Shown: one piece after another, positions 15,197 to 25,066 of the stretch
Position numbering within the stretch: the stretch's first letter is position 1
Layout of the letters: each line of letters starts with the position of its first letter
NCBI GenBank assembly: GCA_002499445.1
Contig: DALS01000033.1
Location: 74,188 to 138,187, forward strand
DNA length: 64,000 bases
From: Methanosarcina sp. UBA293
Lineage (GTDB): Archaea; Halobacteriota; Methanosarcinia; Methanosarcinales; Methanosarcinaceae
Reading direction: 5' to 3'
Translations under genes and position numbers: made by a program
The notes under the pieces: generated by a model
The model's database searches: none
Told to the model about the DNA's origin: nothing
The model's input: only the letters and a program-made list of their open reading frames with translations

Positions 15197-17212
15197 ATGT
15201 TGGCAGACAATGAAATTAAAAAACTTGACTTTATAAATCAAGAATTTTCCTGCCAGTTTCCTGGATCTGAAAAAGGGGAAGAAGCATACAAAGCAGGTTT
15301 TTCCTTTCTCAGGAATATGCTTAATAGCTTAATGAATCCTGTCATATATACTGATCTTGAAGGGGTAATCCTTGGCATTAATAGATCATTTTCCAGGCAA
15401 ATTGTAGGGCTTTCCGAAGAAGCAGTTCTTGGTCGCACCCTGCTTGACGTATCACTTGAGACCTTAGATAAATTTCAGGAAAATGAGAAAAGACCTGAAA
15501 AAGTGCAAAGCATTCTCAGGGATTTTGAGGAATGGGGTAAATCTGATTGGGAACTCCTAAATTCCGGAGAAAGTCTGACTCTTGAATGTGAGGGTATCTG
15601 TGCTGATGGGATTAAAAGAACTTTTCTGGCAACTAAATCAACCTTCAAGGGGAAAAGAGGGGAAGTTCTCGGGCTGGTTACAGTCATGCAGGACATCACT
15701 CAGGTCAGAGAGGCTGAAAAAGTCCTGAGGGAAACCCTGGATTTTAAGGAAAGAATGCTTGATGAAATTCCAGTTCCTGTTTTTTATAAAAATACTGAAG
15801 GCAAATATATAGGCTGTAATAAGCATTTTGCAAAAGAAATTATGGGTCTCCCTAAAGAGAAAATAACAGGTAAGGTCTATGGCGAACTTACACATCAGGC
15901 GCCCAAAGAGCTAATTGAAAAATACGACGAACTGGACTTTCAGATTTACAGACAGGGAATAGAACAATGCTGCGAATTAAAAAGTAGATATCTTCCAAAC
16001 TGCCTTGGGAATGAATTTATTGTTCTCAAATCCCCTTTTTTTGGTGCAGAGGGCGAGATAAATGGGCTTGTAGGTGCGGTGCTCGATGTTACTGAACGCA
16101 ACAAAATGCAGAAAGAACTTCAAAAAAGTGAAGAAAAATATCGGTCGTTTATAAATAATTTTAAAGGAATCTTTTTCCAGGTCAACGAGAACTTGACTCC
16201 TTTGTTCCTTCACGGAAATGTTGAGGAAATTACAGGATATAGTGAAGCTGAATTCCTATCTGGAAAGATCTGGAAAGAGCTTATCCATCCTGAAGATCTG
16301 CCCCTCATTTATGAAGAGAAGAAAAAGATTCAGGCATCTGAGCATTCCTGTTATGCAGAAATCGATTTTCGAATAATATGCAGGAACAGGAGATTTAAAT
16401 GGGTTCGCGTAAGCTATCAGAAAATATCTTGCAGTTACACAAAGTCAGGAATATACCAGGGTACAATCCATGATATAACCGAAAAGAAAGAGGCACAAGA
16501 GACTCTTGCAAAGGCTGAGCTTACCCGTAAAAAAGAGATTCATCACAGGATTAAGAACAATCTGCAGGTTATCTCATCTTTACTTGACCTCCAGGCTGAA
16601 AGATTCAAAAACAGGAAAACCATTCAAACTTCAGAAGTCCTTGATTCCTTTCTGGAATGTCAGAATCGTGTAATATCCATGGCTCTCATCCACGAAGAGT
16701 TGTACAGGGACGGAAAAGTTGATACATTAAACTTTTCAACATATCTCCAGAAACTTAGTGGGAACCTTTTCCAGACTCACAGGCTCGGAAATCCAGATCT
16801 CAACTTGGAAATAAACCTTGAAGAAAGTATTTTCTTTGATATGGATACAGCAGTTCCTTTAGGGATAATTGTAAATGAACTCATTTCAAACTCCCTGAAA
16901 CATGCATTTCCAGGTAAAGAAAAAGGGGATATTCAAATAGAACTGTTCAGGAGAGAAGCTTGGTTACGTAAAAACGGCGAGGATAAAAGAGATAAAGCCG
17001 ATTGTGAAAACTTAGCCTTTGTTCTTTCAGTCAAAGATAATGGAGTGGGTATGCCTGAAAATTTCGATATACAAAATTCCGAATCTCTCGGCCTTCAACT
17101 TATAACTACGCTTGTAGACCAGTTAGGGGGCAAACTTGAGGTGAAAGATGATAAAGGGACTGAATTTATTATAGAATTTGAAGTTGCAGAAAACAATATT
17201 AACCTTTTATAA
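15197..17212 (+). CDS. PAS-domain sensor histidine kinase
   Basis: A soluble sensor kinase of 671 residues without membrane helices, so it senses an internal signal. Three PAS domains are recognisable at about 35-175, 185-305 and 315-440, each ending in a DITQ/DVTE/DITE-type motif. Then comes a HisKA_2-type dimerisation/phosphoacceptor segment (HHRIKNNLQVISSLLDLQ, about 455-475) and an ATPase domain with NELISNSLKHAF, DNGVGMP and SLGLQL. The layout is typical of the many orphan Methanosarcina kinases. No response regulator gene is adjacent. GGGAG precedes the ATG by seven bases. The signal is unknown. Confidence 0.92.
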   Translation: MLADNEIKKLDFINQEFSCQFPGSEKGEEAYKAGFSFLRNMLNSLMNPVIYTDLEGVILGINRSFSRQIVGLSEEAVLGRTLLDVSLETLDKFQENEKRPEKVQSILRDFEEWGKSDWELLNSGESLTLECEGICADGIKRTFLATKSTFKGKRGEVLGLVTVMQDITQVREAEKVLRETLDFKERMLDEIPVPVFYKNTEGKYIGCNKHFAKEIMGLPKEKITGKVYGELTHQAPKELIEKYDELDFQIYRQGIEQCCELKSRYLPNCLGNEFIVLKSPFFGAEGEINGLVGAVLDVTERNKMQKELQKSEEKYRSFINNFKGIFFQVNENLTPLFLHGNVEEITGYSEAEFLSGKIWKELIHPEDLPLIYEEKKKIQASEHSCYAEIDFRIICRNRRFKWVRVSYQKISCSYTKSGIYQGTIHDITEKKEAQETLAKAELTRKKEIHHRIKNNLQVISSLLDLQAERFKNRKTIQTSEVLDSFLECQNRVISMALIHEELYRDGKVDTLNFSTYLQKLSGNLFQTHRLGNPDLNLEINLEESIFFDMDTAVPLGIIVNELISNSLKHAFPGKEKGDIQIELFRREAWLRKNGEDKRDKADCENLAFVLSVKDNGVGMPENFDIQNSESLGLQLITTLVDQLGGKLEVKDDKGTEFIIEFEVAENNINLL

Positions 17213-17453
17213 TTATAACCTTTTATAATTTGTATCATTTTACTCTTTCTTGCGTAATTTGTTTCTTCCTATACTTTGTTTTTCTTCTTTCTTGTATACA
17301 TTGTTTTTGCTTTTTCTTTCACTTCTAATTGTGCTTCATGCTGTCTTACTCTTTCTTGCATTTCAGATTGTGCTTCATGCTTCAGGTGTTAACAGGTCAG
17401 TAGACAGATAATTTATTAAATATAATTGATTTTATTAATTTGGGGAATTTACC

Positions 17454-17918
17454 ATGAGTGAGATTAAAATTGGGGACATAATACAGGATTTCAGGTTAAA
17501 AGACCAAAAACAGAAAGAGGTACACCTCTATGACTTTGCTGGCAAGAAAGTGCTCCTATCATTCCACCCGCTTGCCTGGACCAAAGTCTGCGCAGAACAG
17601 ATGAAATCACTTGAAGAGAATCACGAATTGTTCACCAGGCTGAACACAGTAGCATTTGGCATAAGTGTAGACCCCATACCATCAAAAAGGGCATGGGCTA
17701 GGGAATTGGGAATTACGCACATCAAGCTTCTTTCGGACTTCTGGCCTCATGGAGAGGTTGCCAGAGCATATGGAATATTTAGGGAAAAAGAAGGGGTCTC
17801 CCAGAGAGCGAACATAATTATCGACGAGGATCAGAAAATCATATTCTTCGAAGAATATCCTGTGCACGAACTTCCCGATATGAAAAAAATAGCAAAAGTT
17901 CTTGAACAGGAGATATAA
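17454..17918 (+). CDS. Peroxiredoxin (AhpC/TSA family)
   Basis: This thioredoxin-fold peroxidase reduces hydroperoxides. The 154-residue product has the active-site pattern P-x3-T-x2-C in HPLAWTKVCAEQ (peroxidatic Cys near residue 46) and the conserved Arg in QRANIIID that activates it. No obvious resolving Cys is seen near the C-terminus, so it is probably of the 1-Cys or atypical type. The usual Phe-Thr before the Cys is replaced by Trp-Thr. A GGGGAATT box precedes the ATG. It stands alone between a kinase and an unknown protein. Confidence 0.9.
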   Translation: MSEIKIGDIIQDFRLKDQKQKEVHLYDFAGKKVLLSFHPLAWTKVCAEQMKSLEENHELFTRLNTVAFGISVDPIPSKRAWARELGITHIKLLSDFWPHGEVARAYGIFREKEGVSQRANIIIDEDQKIIFFEEYPVHELPDMKKIAKVLEQEI

Positions 17919-18037
17919 GATTCGGCTCTAGAAATAAACAATAAAGAGGAAAAGCAATGAATAAAATAACAGGGTATTACATTGTCAAAGGATGTTATAT
18001 TGTCAACGCAATTTTATATTAACATAATTATTTAATT

Positions 18038-19018
18038 TTATTTAAAGCCCATATTACTTAATTCCATATCAATTCTGTCAAAGAGTTCTTTCAGTGCAAT
18101 GCTTAACCTGCGGGCTTCTACCTGCCAGATCCTTCTGGTAACCTGTGTGCTTCCTCCGGCTTTGACGGCTGCCATCCATGCGTATTTTCTGGCGATTTTT
18201 TTATTATCCGAAGGAGAATAAAAAGATTTTCCTGTTTTCTGGTTACTGTACTTTTCATTGATGAGAAATTCGTATATCTCCTGAACTCTCTCAAGTAGTT
18301 TTTCTTCACTCTCGGAGCCTGACGCTCCAAACAGGACAAGATTCCAGAGTCTAAACTGCACGTTATTATGCTCAGTGGAAAGCTTCTTAGAAACTGAGAC
18401 TTCCAGCATCTTCCTGAATTCGAGATAAATATCTGTGTTTCCGAAACCTGAAGGCATGATATTTCCAAGCGAAATTATAACGTGAACGCACTCATGAAAA
18501 AGAATTCTGGCTATCAGGAATTCAATTCTCTCCTGCAAATTCCAGAATTTATTTACAAGAGTCTCATCCCAAAGCTGGTAAGGGTTAACTAGGATCATGG
18601 ACCTGTAGACAACCCTTTTTTCTTTCTGTGAAACTAGGCGTTTAGGATAAAGAGTCATTCCCAGCATTTTCCCGAAAAACTGCACCCTGACAGCGAGATC
18701 CCAGCAGTATTCCCAATCCTCTGATCTTATATATTTTATCCTATAATAGTCTCCGTCAAAATGAACATTTTCAAGCAGCCGGTACATATCTTCACTGTGT
18801 ACCTTGATTACTGATTTTACCTTGGACTCCCGATAGATCCGGAGATCAAAATAAGGCACGTTCGGGATAAAAGTAAAAAATGAAGTAGGTGAGGAAGCGT
18901 TAGGTACTGAAGTATTTAGGTCTTGAGATCCATAAGACCAAAAACTTGAGTTCTCGTCCCAAGCATTGACGTCTTTTCCAGCTGGTTTGGTCTTCCTTTT
19001 TATAAAATCCCCCCGCAT
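18038..19018 (-). CDS. Unknown protein with HExxH metallopeptidase-like motif
   Basis: The family is not recognised. The 326-residue protein is predicted soluble. In the middle (about residues 180-190) it carries ILFHECVHVIISLG, an HExxH zinc-site motif in a hydrophobic helix as in zincin proteases. A downstream Glu that might be the third ligand is plausible in YLEFRKMLEVS but unproven. The N-terminal 60 residues are Ser/Asn-rich. The C-terminal half is basic and helical. It may be a SprT-like or other zincin, or the motif may be chance. No strong RBS is seen. Confidence 0.6.
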   Translation of the reverse strand: MRGDFIKRKTKPAGKDVNAWDENSSFWSYGSQDLNTSVPNASSPTSFFTFIPNVPYFDLRIYRESKVKSVIKVHSEDMYRLLENVHFDGDYYRIKYIRSEDWEYCWDLAVRVQFFGKMLGMTLYPKRLVSQKEKRVVYRSMILVNPYQLWDETLVNKFWNLQERIEFLIARILFHECVHVIISLGNIMPSGFGNTDIYLEFRKMLEVSVSKKLSTEHNNVQFRLWNLVLFGASGSESEEKLLERVQEIYEFLINEKYSNQKTGKSFYSPSDNKKIARKYAWMAAVKAGGSTQVTRRIWQVEARRLSIALKELFDRIDMELSNMGFK

Positions 19019-19121
19019 AAGATACCCTATAGGATATTATTACTGAAGATATATAAAAATTGACCAATCGGTAACAGGGAATTGAAATAAAGGTTTAGCT
19101 TGGTTTAGAAAGGTAAAATTC

Positions 19122-19865
19122 TCATTTATTTTCGCTTTCTTCCTTGAGACATCCACAGACCGGGCAATTATTTAGCTTGGAGAGTGAGATTTCGCTGAAA
19201 TTTCCTGAAAGCCCGCTCCAGAACAGAAGGCGGCCTTCGAGAAGTTTTCCCTGCCCTGTCAGAAACTTAATTGCTTCATTTGCCTGGATAGAACCAATAA
19301 TTCCTGGAGTTGTCCCTAAAATTGGAAAAACTTCTTTTTTGGAAATGCGCGGGAAAATGCAGTAGAAACAGGGGGTTTTTCCAGGCAATATTGTTGTCAC
19401 CTGGCCATCATACCCGGTAACAGCTCCATGAATTAAAGGAATCTTTCTTTTTATAGCAAGCCTGTTAAGTATATGTCTCGTTTCGAGGTTATCAAGCGCA
19501 TCAACTATAATATCACATTCTGGAACCAAGGTCTCGAGATTTGACTCGGTAAGCATCTCTGCTATTGTTTCAACCTCAATATCCGGGTTCATTGAGAGCA
19601 ACTTTTCTTTTGCTGATCCTATCTTTAGTCTTCCAATATCCTTTTCATGGTGCAGGAATTGTCTATTTAGATTGCTGGGGTCAACGGAATCGAAATCAGC
19701 AAGAATTATCTTTCCCACTCCAGCTATTGCAAGATAGGTAGAAACCGGACTTCCAAGCCCGCCTGCTCCGGCAACCAATACTTTTGCCTTCTTCAACTTT
19801 TCCTGCCCTTCTTCCCCAAAAAGAAGAATCTGCCGGCTATATTTTTCACGCTCGAAATTATTCAT
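19122..19865 (-). CDS. MoeB/ThiF/HesA-family adenylyltransferase (E1-like)
   Basis: E1-like enzymes adenylate the C-terminal glycine of small ubiquitin-fold sulfur carriers (MoaD, ThiS or SAMP type). The 247-residue protein has the nucleotide loop GAGGLGSPVSTYL near residue 32, DFDSVDPSNLNRQFLH with the conserved Arg and Asn, DALDNLETRHILN, GAVTGYDGQVTT and a C-terminal zinc-binding CPVCGC pair with CFYC. The length suits the MoeB/HesA subgroup without a rhodanese domain. No carrier protein gene is next to it, so the partner is unknown. The ATG at 19865 is the natural start. Confidence 0.9.
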   Translation of the reverse strand: MNNFEREKYSRQILLFGEEGQEKLKKAKVLVAGAGGLGSPVSTYLAIAGVGKIILADFDSVDPSNLNRQFLHHEKDIGRLKIGSAKEKLLSMNPDIEVETIAEMLTESNLETLVPECDIIVDALDNLETRHILNRLAIKRKIPLIHGAVTGYDGQVTTILPGKTPCFYCIFPRISKKEVFPILGTTPGIIGSIQANEAIKFLTGQGKLLEGRLLFWSGLSGNFSEISLSKLNNCPVCGCLKEESENK

Positions 19866-20296
19866 GCAAGGTCTTCCGGAGTATTGATTGATTTAAGGAT
19901 ATTGGTTAATTTTCGAATCGAATGATTCTCATAATTGGATCATTTGCATTAGTGATTAACTTCCTTATGCATAACTTCTTCGGACGATAAAAGGTAGGAA
20001 GGCAGGAACTTTGATTGTGGATACCAGACAGGCGCTGAGATCGGGTAAAAATCTGGACTTCAGACTTCAGCATTAAGGCAGAAAGATATATCACTGATAA
20101 AAAACATAACCCGCAAAGCATATCGGTGGTAGGGAAAAGATTTTTTAGAAAAATTAATTAAGGCATGATCCGTAAAAATAGTAAGTTCATTTTTAATATC
20201 ATTCTAACCGGTTATTGCAATTCATATTATAGTATCTTTCTCGCACATTAAAGGCAAGATGACGATAAAGAGAATTTTATAAAGGTTTTGGGATTT
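19866..20296. other. Divergent intergenic region
   Basis: About 430 bases between the E1-like gene (-) and the MoxR gene (+). It presumably holds both promoters. A short minus-strand reading frame (19906-20121) is not convincing as a gene. Confidence 0.35.
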
Positions 20297-21811
20297 ATGA
20301 GAGCTCTGGATTTAAAAAATACAATTATTAATATTAAACAGGAGTTTTCAGGCTACTTTAAAGAAAGGGACGCTGAAATCAACGGGTCTCTTCTTGCTCT
20401 CCTTTCTGGCGAACATGTTCTTTTACTGGGGCCGCCAGGGACTGCAAAAACCCTGCTTGCAAACAAAATCTGTGAAACTATCGAAGGGGGATACTTTTTC
20501 CATTATCTTTTGACCCGTTTCTCTACGCCTGAAGAGGTATTTGGACCCCTTTCCCTTAAGGCGCTTGAAAGGGATGAATTCAGCAGGCGGATAGAAGGTT
20601 ACCTTCCAACTGCCCATATAGCCCTGCTTGATGAAATTTTCAAGGCAAATAGCTCTATCTTAAACAGCCTGTTGACTGTACTGAATGAGAGGAAGTATCA
20701 TAACGGCAAGGAACTTATTGAGGTGCCTCTTTTTTCCGTTTTTGGGGCTTCCAACGAGCTGCCTGAAGAAGATGAAAGTCTCGAAGCCCTTTACGATCGT
20801 TTTTTATTCAGATACAGGGTGGATTATATTCAGCATGAAGAGAACCTTGAAGACCTGATTTTCAAAAATCCGGCAGATTTCACACCCTCAACTAAACTCA
20901 GTATAGAGGATATTAGGGAAGTCCAGAGGAATGCAAGAGATCTCCAGATTGACCCCGAGGTCAGGACAATTATAAAGGGACTTAGAAGGGAGCTTAAAAA
21001 TTCCAATATTTTTGTCTCAGACAGGCGCTGGAAAAAGATTGTAAATATACTCAGAGTAGCCTCGGTTGTAAACGGGCATACCAGCGTAAACCGGATGACT
21101 GTTGTCCTGTTACAGCACATGCTCTGGGATGTGCCTGAACAGAAGGAAGCGATCAGAAAAATTATTCTAGATAGGGTTGTTTCAGGGGGTACGGATACTG
21201 GCAAACTGAAACTGGATGTTTTTGACCTGAAAAATTCCATTTACAGTTGCCTGCAGCAGGAACTTCCGGACCTTGTAGCCTGTAATAAGTGTTACGAAGA
21301 AGAGAGAAAAACAACAGGTGGCATGAAAAGCTCAAGATTTTCAGGGGGAAGAACCCAGAGGAATCTTACGTTTGATAATGCCCTTGACCTGCTGAAACAC
21401 CATACTGAATTTCCGACCCATACCTATAGTTTCGGACTTGATTACAGCAATGTCAACAGTTCCCTGAACTTTGAAGCTCTGGCAGAGCAATTCCGCAGAA
21501 AATATGGTTTTGAGTTCAAGATCAGTCTCGACTATGGAGATAAGAAGCTCTACGAAAAAGAGTATGAAAATCTGGAAGATAGACTGAACTATTTCAGAAG
21601 GCAAGTCCAGGAAGAAGAAAAAGCGCTTGAGAACACCTTGAAGGATAATCTCTGGGTTTCGGGACAGGACAGCCAGGAAATCCTGATGAAATACCGTTCC
21701 AAAAATATGGATATTTACGAAGTTGCAAGCAATCTAAATGAAATACGCCTCCTGCTGGAGAAACCCAGGGTATTTGATGTCGCCATTGAAAAAGCAGAAG
21801 AAGTAGCCTGA
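20297..21811 (+). CDS. MoxR/RavA-type AAA+ ATPase
   Basis: MoxR ATPases act as chaperones with VWA-domain partners to assemble or activate protein complexes. The 504-residue protein has Walker A GPPGTAKTLLANK (about residues 48-60), Walker B ALLDEIFK, sensor-1-like GASNELPEEDE and an arginine-rich RVDYIQ region. The C-terminal 200 residues are a helical extension like that in the RavA group. The ATG at 20297 is preferred to a TTG at 20288. The VWA partner gene follows on the same strand, 197 bases away. Confidence 0.9.
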   Translation: MRALDLKNTIINIKQEFSGYFKERDAEINGSLLALLSGEHVLLLGPPGTAKTLLANKICETIEGGYFFHYLLTRFSTPEEVFGPLSLKALERDEFSRRIEGYLPTAHIALLDEIFKANSSILNSLLTVLNERKYHNGKELIEVPLFSVFGASNELPEEDESLEALYDRFLFRYRVDYIQHEENLEDLIFKNPADFTPSTKLSIEDIREVQRNARDLQIDPEVRTIIKGLRRELKNSNIFVSDRRWKKIVNILRVASVVNGHTSVNRMTVVLLQHMLWDVPEQKEAIRKIILDRVVSGGTDTGKLKLDVFDLKNSIYSCLQQELPDLVACNKCYEEERKTTGGMKSSRFSGGRTQRNLTFDNALDLLKHHTEFPTHTYSFGLDYSNVNSSLNFEALAEQFRRKYGFEFKISLDYGDKKLYEKEYENLEDRLNYFRRQVQEEEKALENTLKDNLWVSGQDSQEILMKYRSKNMDIYEVASNLNEIRLLLEKPRVFDVAIEKAEEVA

Positions 21812-21862
21812 AATCAAAAAATCTCTAAACAATATGAAAAAGTTAGAATAAAATATCTTAGG

Positions 21863-21949
21863 ACAACAAGAGAAAACTGAAATAAAGACCTCAAAACAAT
21901 AAGAGAAAACTGAAAAATTCTCTAAACAACAAGAGAAAGCTGAAATAAA
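21863..21949. repeat. Tandem repeat (30-33 bp) between moxR-like and VWA genes
   Basis: Three copies of ACAAcAAGAGAAAaCTGAAataaA start at 21863, 21896 and 21926. The plus-strand frame contains stops, so it is not coding there. The tract lies in the only gap of the two-gene unit. Confidence 0.6.
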
Positions 21950-22008
21950 AATTCTCCAAAACTTATAATATTCTATCAAAACTAGAGAAATTTCCGGAAA
22001 GGAAAGAT

Positions 22009-23793
22009 ATGCAGGAATTAAAAAGGTGGAAGAAAAATTTCGAAGGCGTTCCAGGATCAGGTTCATCTTTATCGTTTAACCAGGCTTTCAATCCTTCCAA
22101 AATATTGAATCTGGAACTCAGGGAGGTTCTTGCGACTCCGCGAAGAATGCCAAGACAGGTCAGGGAAGAAATAGCAGAAGTTCTCGTTTACGAGCTCTTT
22201 TCAGAGGACGGGTATGAAATAAAAGATGAAAAGTTATTTATGAGTAAATTCGGGGTTTTTTATCCAATTTTTCTGGGTTTAAAGGATTTCAGAGTCTGGG
22301 CTGAAATGAAAGATCTTGCAGGAACCAACAACCTTGCAGGCGTTTTTATCCTCAGGGCCCTGCTTGAAGAACTCTTTACACTTCTGGATGACTATGGAAA
22401 GATGGAGTCCGAGTTCTCAAAAAAGTTCTCAAAAAACCTCGAAAGAAGCCTTAAAGCCCTTAGGAACCTGATCGATGAAACTCAAGCTATATGGGAAAGA
22501 AACAGAATTCGGCATACAGAGAAAAATTTCCGGCCGCAGGAGAATCCTGATTTATTCAGCCAAAAGGCAGGCAAGGAAAGCAAGCAGGAAAGTTCTCTGG
22601 AGCAAGAAAGTCTTCTCAAGCAAGAAAGCTCTCTGGAACAGGAAAGCAAGCAGGAAAGTTCGCTGCAAGACCCTGGATATGAAAACCTGGGAAGTCCAGA
22701 TCAGAAGGCTGGAAAAACTTTGGATCCCGGGTCCGAAAAACTCGCTTCAATGACTCTGAAGTTTATGTCTTCAGAAAAGGCAGGAGAAGCCCTGGATTCT
22801 GTTATAGAAGAAAGCATAGCTGCAAAAATTGAAGAGCTTATCCCTATCCTTCAAGATCACCTTGAAATGCTTGAAATTCTCTCAATGCTCTTTCCGGGCA
22901 GAGCCTGGGATCACTCCTTGAAAGCTCTTCACAGGGAATACTTCGGAAATCTTGAAAAATATGTTACAATTCTCAGAAAAAGTTCAGACCTTAAAAATAT
23001 TCTTGAGCAGGTTGGAAGAATCGAACTTGAATATGGCTCAAAAAAGCTGAGCCTCTCACCGTACAGTAAAAGTGAAGTGCATTCGGTTACTTTTTCAGGC
23101 AATATCCAGACCCTGCTCCCAGCCGAAGCCGTAAAGCTGAAAAATCCTCTCTTGAAGCGCAAATTCTATGCTGATATGCTAGAAGGAAAACTCCTGACCT
23201 ACCAGTTAAAAGGGGAGAACTGGAACTCGGATACGGCAGGAAAAAAGAGAAAAGGGCCTGTAGTCGCCCTGGTAGACACCTCAGCCTCAATGCGGGGAAG
23301 CCCTGAGCTACTTGCAAAAGCTGTACTTCTGGCAGTTGCAGGAAGAATGCTTAAGGAAAACAGGGATGTTAAAGTAATTCTTTTCTCCTCAAAGTGGCAG
23401 ACTGTTGAAATTGAGCTTACGAATAAAAAGCGCATGGGACAGGAGTTTCTCGAATTTCTGAAATTTACTTTTGGAGGGGGCACCGATTTCAATACCGCAC
23501 TTCGCGCAGGTCTTAAAGCTATGAAAAATGAGAACGCCTTTGAGGGAGCGGATCTTCTTTTCCTTACAGACGGGTTTTCAGAACTGTCAGAAGTACCCCT
23601 TATTCGGGAATGGAATGAGATAAAAGCCGAAAGAAAAGCCCGGATTTTTTCCTTGATAATAGGAAATTACGATGCTGGCGGGTTAGAGCAGATTTCTGAT
23701 CACACATATCTAATAAGGAATGCTGAAAACTGGGTTATAGGGGAAAGCCCTGCAAGTTTTGTGAGAGCTATAAGCAAACCCTTCAGGTTTTAA
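22009..23793 (+). CDS. VWA (von Willebrand A) domain protein, ViaA/CoxE-like
   Basis: The 594-residue protein is the likely partner of the preceding MoxR ATPase. The C-terminal VWA domain (about 415-590) contains the metal-site motif DTSASMRGS, a Thr in GGGTDFN and FLTDGFSE, all MIDAS features. The N-terminal part is helical. Residues about 190-220 are a low-complexity stretch of repeated Gln-Glu-Ser-Ser-Leu units encoded by an 18-bp DNA repeat. GGAAAGG lies close before the ATG at 22009. The pair resembles RavA-ViaA, which in bacteria acts on membrane or respiratory complexes; the archaeal target is unknown. Confidence 0.88.
   Translation: MQELKRWKKNFEGVPGSGSSLSFNQAFNPSKILNLELREVLATPRRMPRQVREEIAEVLVYELFSEDGYEIKDEKLFMSKFGVFYPIFLGLKDFRVWAEMKDLAGTNNLAGVFILRALLEELFTLLDDYGKMESEFSKKFSKNLERSLKALRNLIDETQAIWERNRIRHTEKNFRPQENPDLFSQKAGKESKQESSLEQESLLKQESSLEQESKQESSLQDPGYENLGSPDQKAGKTLDPGSEKLASMTLKFMSSEKAGEALDSVIEESIAAKIEELIPILQDHLEMLEILSMLFPGRAWDHSLKALHREYFGNLEKYVTILRKSSDLKNILEQVGRIELEYGSKKLSLSPYSKSEVHSVTFSGNIQTLLPAEAVKLKNPLLKRKFYADMLEGKLLTYQLKGENWNSDTAGKKRKGPVVALVDTSASMRGSPELLAKAVLLAVAGRMLKENRDVKVILFSSKWQTVEIELTNKKRMGQEFLEFLKFTFGGGTDFNTALRAGLKAMKNENAFEGADLLFLTDGFSELSEVPLIREWNEIKAERKARIFSLIIGNYDAGGLEQISDHTYLIRNAENWVIGESPASFVRAISKPFRF
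22584..22667 (+). repeat. 18-bp coding repeat in the VWA gene
   Basis: Units begin at 22584, 22602, 22620 and 22650, with a 12-bp short unit at 22638. Each full unit encodes a variant of QESSLE. The repeat number may vary between strains, since the unit keeps the frame. Confidence 0.65.
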
Positions 23794-23890
23794 GTTCACA
23801 GATTTTTAATCCTGGATACTTTTAATCACTGGCATTTTTATTCAGGAATCTGATTCAAGAACATTTTTATAATTTTCTTGCTCTCTTGCT

Positions 23891-24634
23891 TTAGTGCCTG
23901 CGTTTGAAAAGTTTCAGCAATCCTTCTGTAAAATCTTCTAGATCTTTCCTTCCAGGGGTCTGATGTCTGGAGATGCTTGATAGAACCGCGAACGCAGCCT
24001 GTTTACTACGGCTGGCTCCTTTAAGCAGTCCGATTTCGATCATTGCAACTAACAATTCAGAAATGATTTTGCGGTCTCCAGGACTTAGGTTATTCCATCT
24101 TTCATTGAGATTTTTCGAGACATTTATTACTGATTCTTTTCTTTCGGATGCTATTGATGAGGCTTTTGAAGAAGCAACTTTTGAGGCGCTTTTTATTTGC
24201 TTCCTTCCATAGGAAGCCGTTTCGGAAGCCGTTTCCAAAAAGGCTTTAAAAGCATCTTTTGAGATCTTTTTTATTCTTGTCCTTTGATTAATAGGGATCT
24301 CCTCTTCAGCCGCTTTCTGGAAACCACCTTCAAATTCCCTACTCTCCAAAATTTTGCGAACCTCTTCAAAGATCTCAGAAACTTCCTGCTGGGACCTTGT
24401 TCTAAAGTATTCTCTGAGATTATCAATAAGTTCCGGGTCGATTGATCTGGAATTAAGTTTAGGAGGAGAATCATAGATGCGGAAAAGATCTTCCTCTACT
24501 TCAACAAAATCAGCGACAATTATAGGACTGGACCCAAAAAGAGTTTCATATGACGGTGTCTTTCTGGATTTGTATTTCTCTTTTACCCTAAATCCTGCAC
24601 TTGAAAGTCTATCGAATACTCTCTCTTTAAACAA
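23891..24634 (-). CDS. Unknown protein, charged and helical
   Basis: The family is not recognised. Residues about 120-170 are rich in Ala, Ser and Lys, probably an amphipathic helix or coiled coil, followed by LSPGDRKIISELLVAMIEIGLLKG, quoted here only as a conserved-looking hydrophobic helix region near residue 195. The frame opens with GTG at 24646, but the TTG at 24634 has AGGAAGGTG nine bases upstream and is preferred (247 residues). It is convergent with the VWA gene; no function is inferred. Confidence 0.55.
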   Translation of the reverse strand: MFKERVFDRLSSAGFRVKEKYKSRKTPSYETLFGSSPIIVADFVEVEEDLFRIYDSPPKLNSRSIDPELIDNLREYFRTRSQQEVSEIFEEVRKILESREFEGGFQKAAEEEIPINQRTRIKKISKDAFKAFLETASETASYGRKQIKSASKVASSKASSIASERKESVINVSKNLNERWNNLSPGDRKIISELLVAMIEIGLLKGASRSKQAAFAVLSSISRHQTPGRKDLEDFTEGLLKLFKRRH

Positions 24635-25066
24635 GAAAATGCACACCTTCCTGAAAATAAATACCTTCCTTTTTTAAAACAAAAAATTTTATTTTATCCC
24701 AGAATTATTTTATCCCAGAATAGTTTATAATCGGTAATTTTTGTACGATTGCTGTTACATACATCAAATACACATCAATTAATTATCTACTAGAATTTGT
24801 TTTTGAGACTTGATATCTTTTTTCTGTTTATCTCTTTTCGGAATGTCCGAATTTCCAGATCTTACAGGTAAAAGCTGAAACTATCAAAAGTTAGAACTTT
24901 GGTGGTAATTTAATTACTTTTTTGAAGCAAGATGCATAAAAAAGTGGAAAACAAAAAACCGGCTTTTTAACTCTTTATTTTTTAGAAATAACTACAAATT
25001 GGTTCGAAGTTTAAGTAATTATTTTATAAGTTTCCCGCCTTAGTAGACAATAAGTGAGGTAAAAAT
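24635..25066. other. Intergenic region with a tandem TTTATCCCAGAAT motif
   Basis: A 15-bp-spaced pair of TTTATCCCAGAAT starts at 24694 and 24709. An 18-bp extension of the second copy recurs at 47680. The rest is A+T-rich and should include the promoter of the 25067 gene. Confidence 0.4.

Noticed and set aside
21734..22066. A minus-strand frame with repeated FISxFSCC-like residues between the MoxR and VWA genes.
   Set aside because: The repetition merely reflects the underlying DNA repeat; it overlaps two real genes on the other strand.
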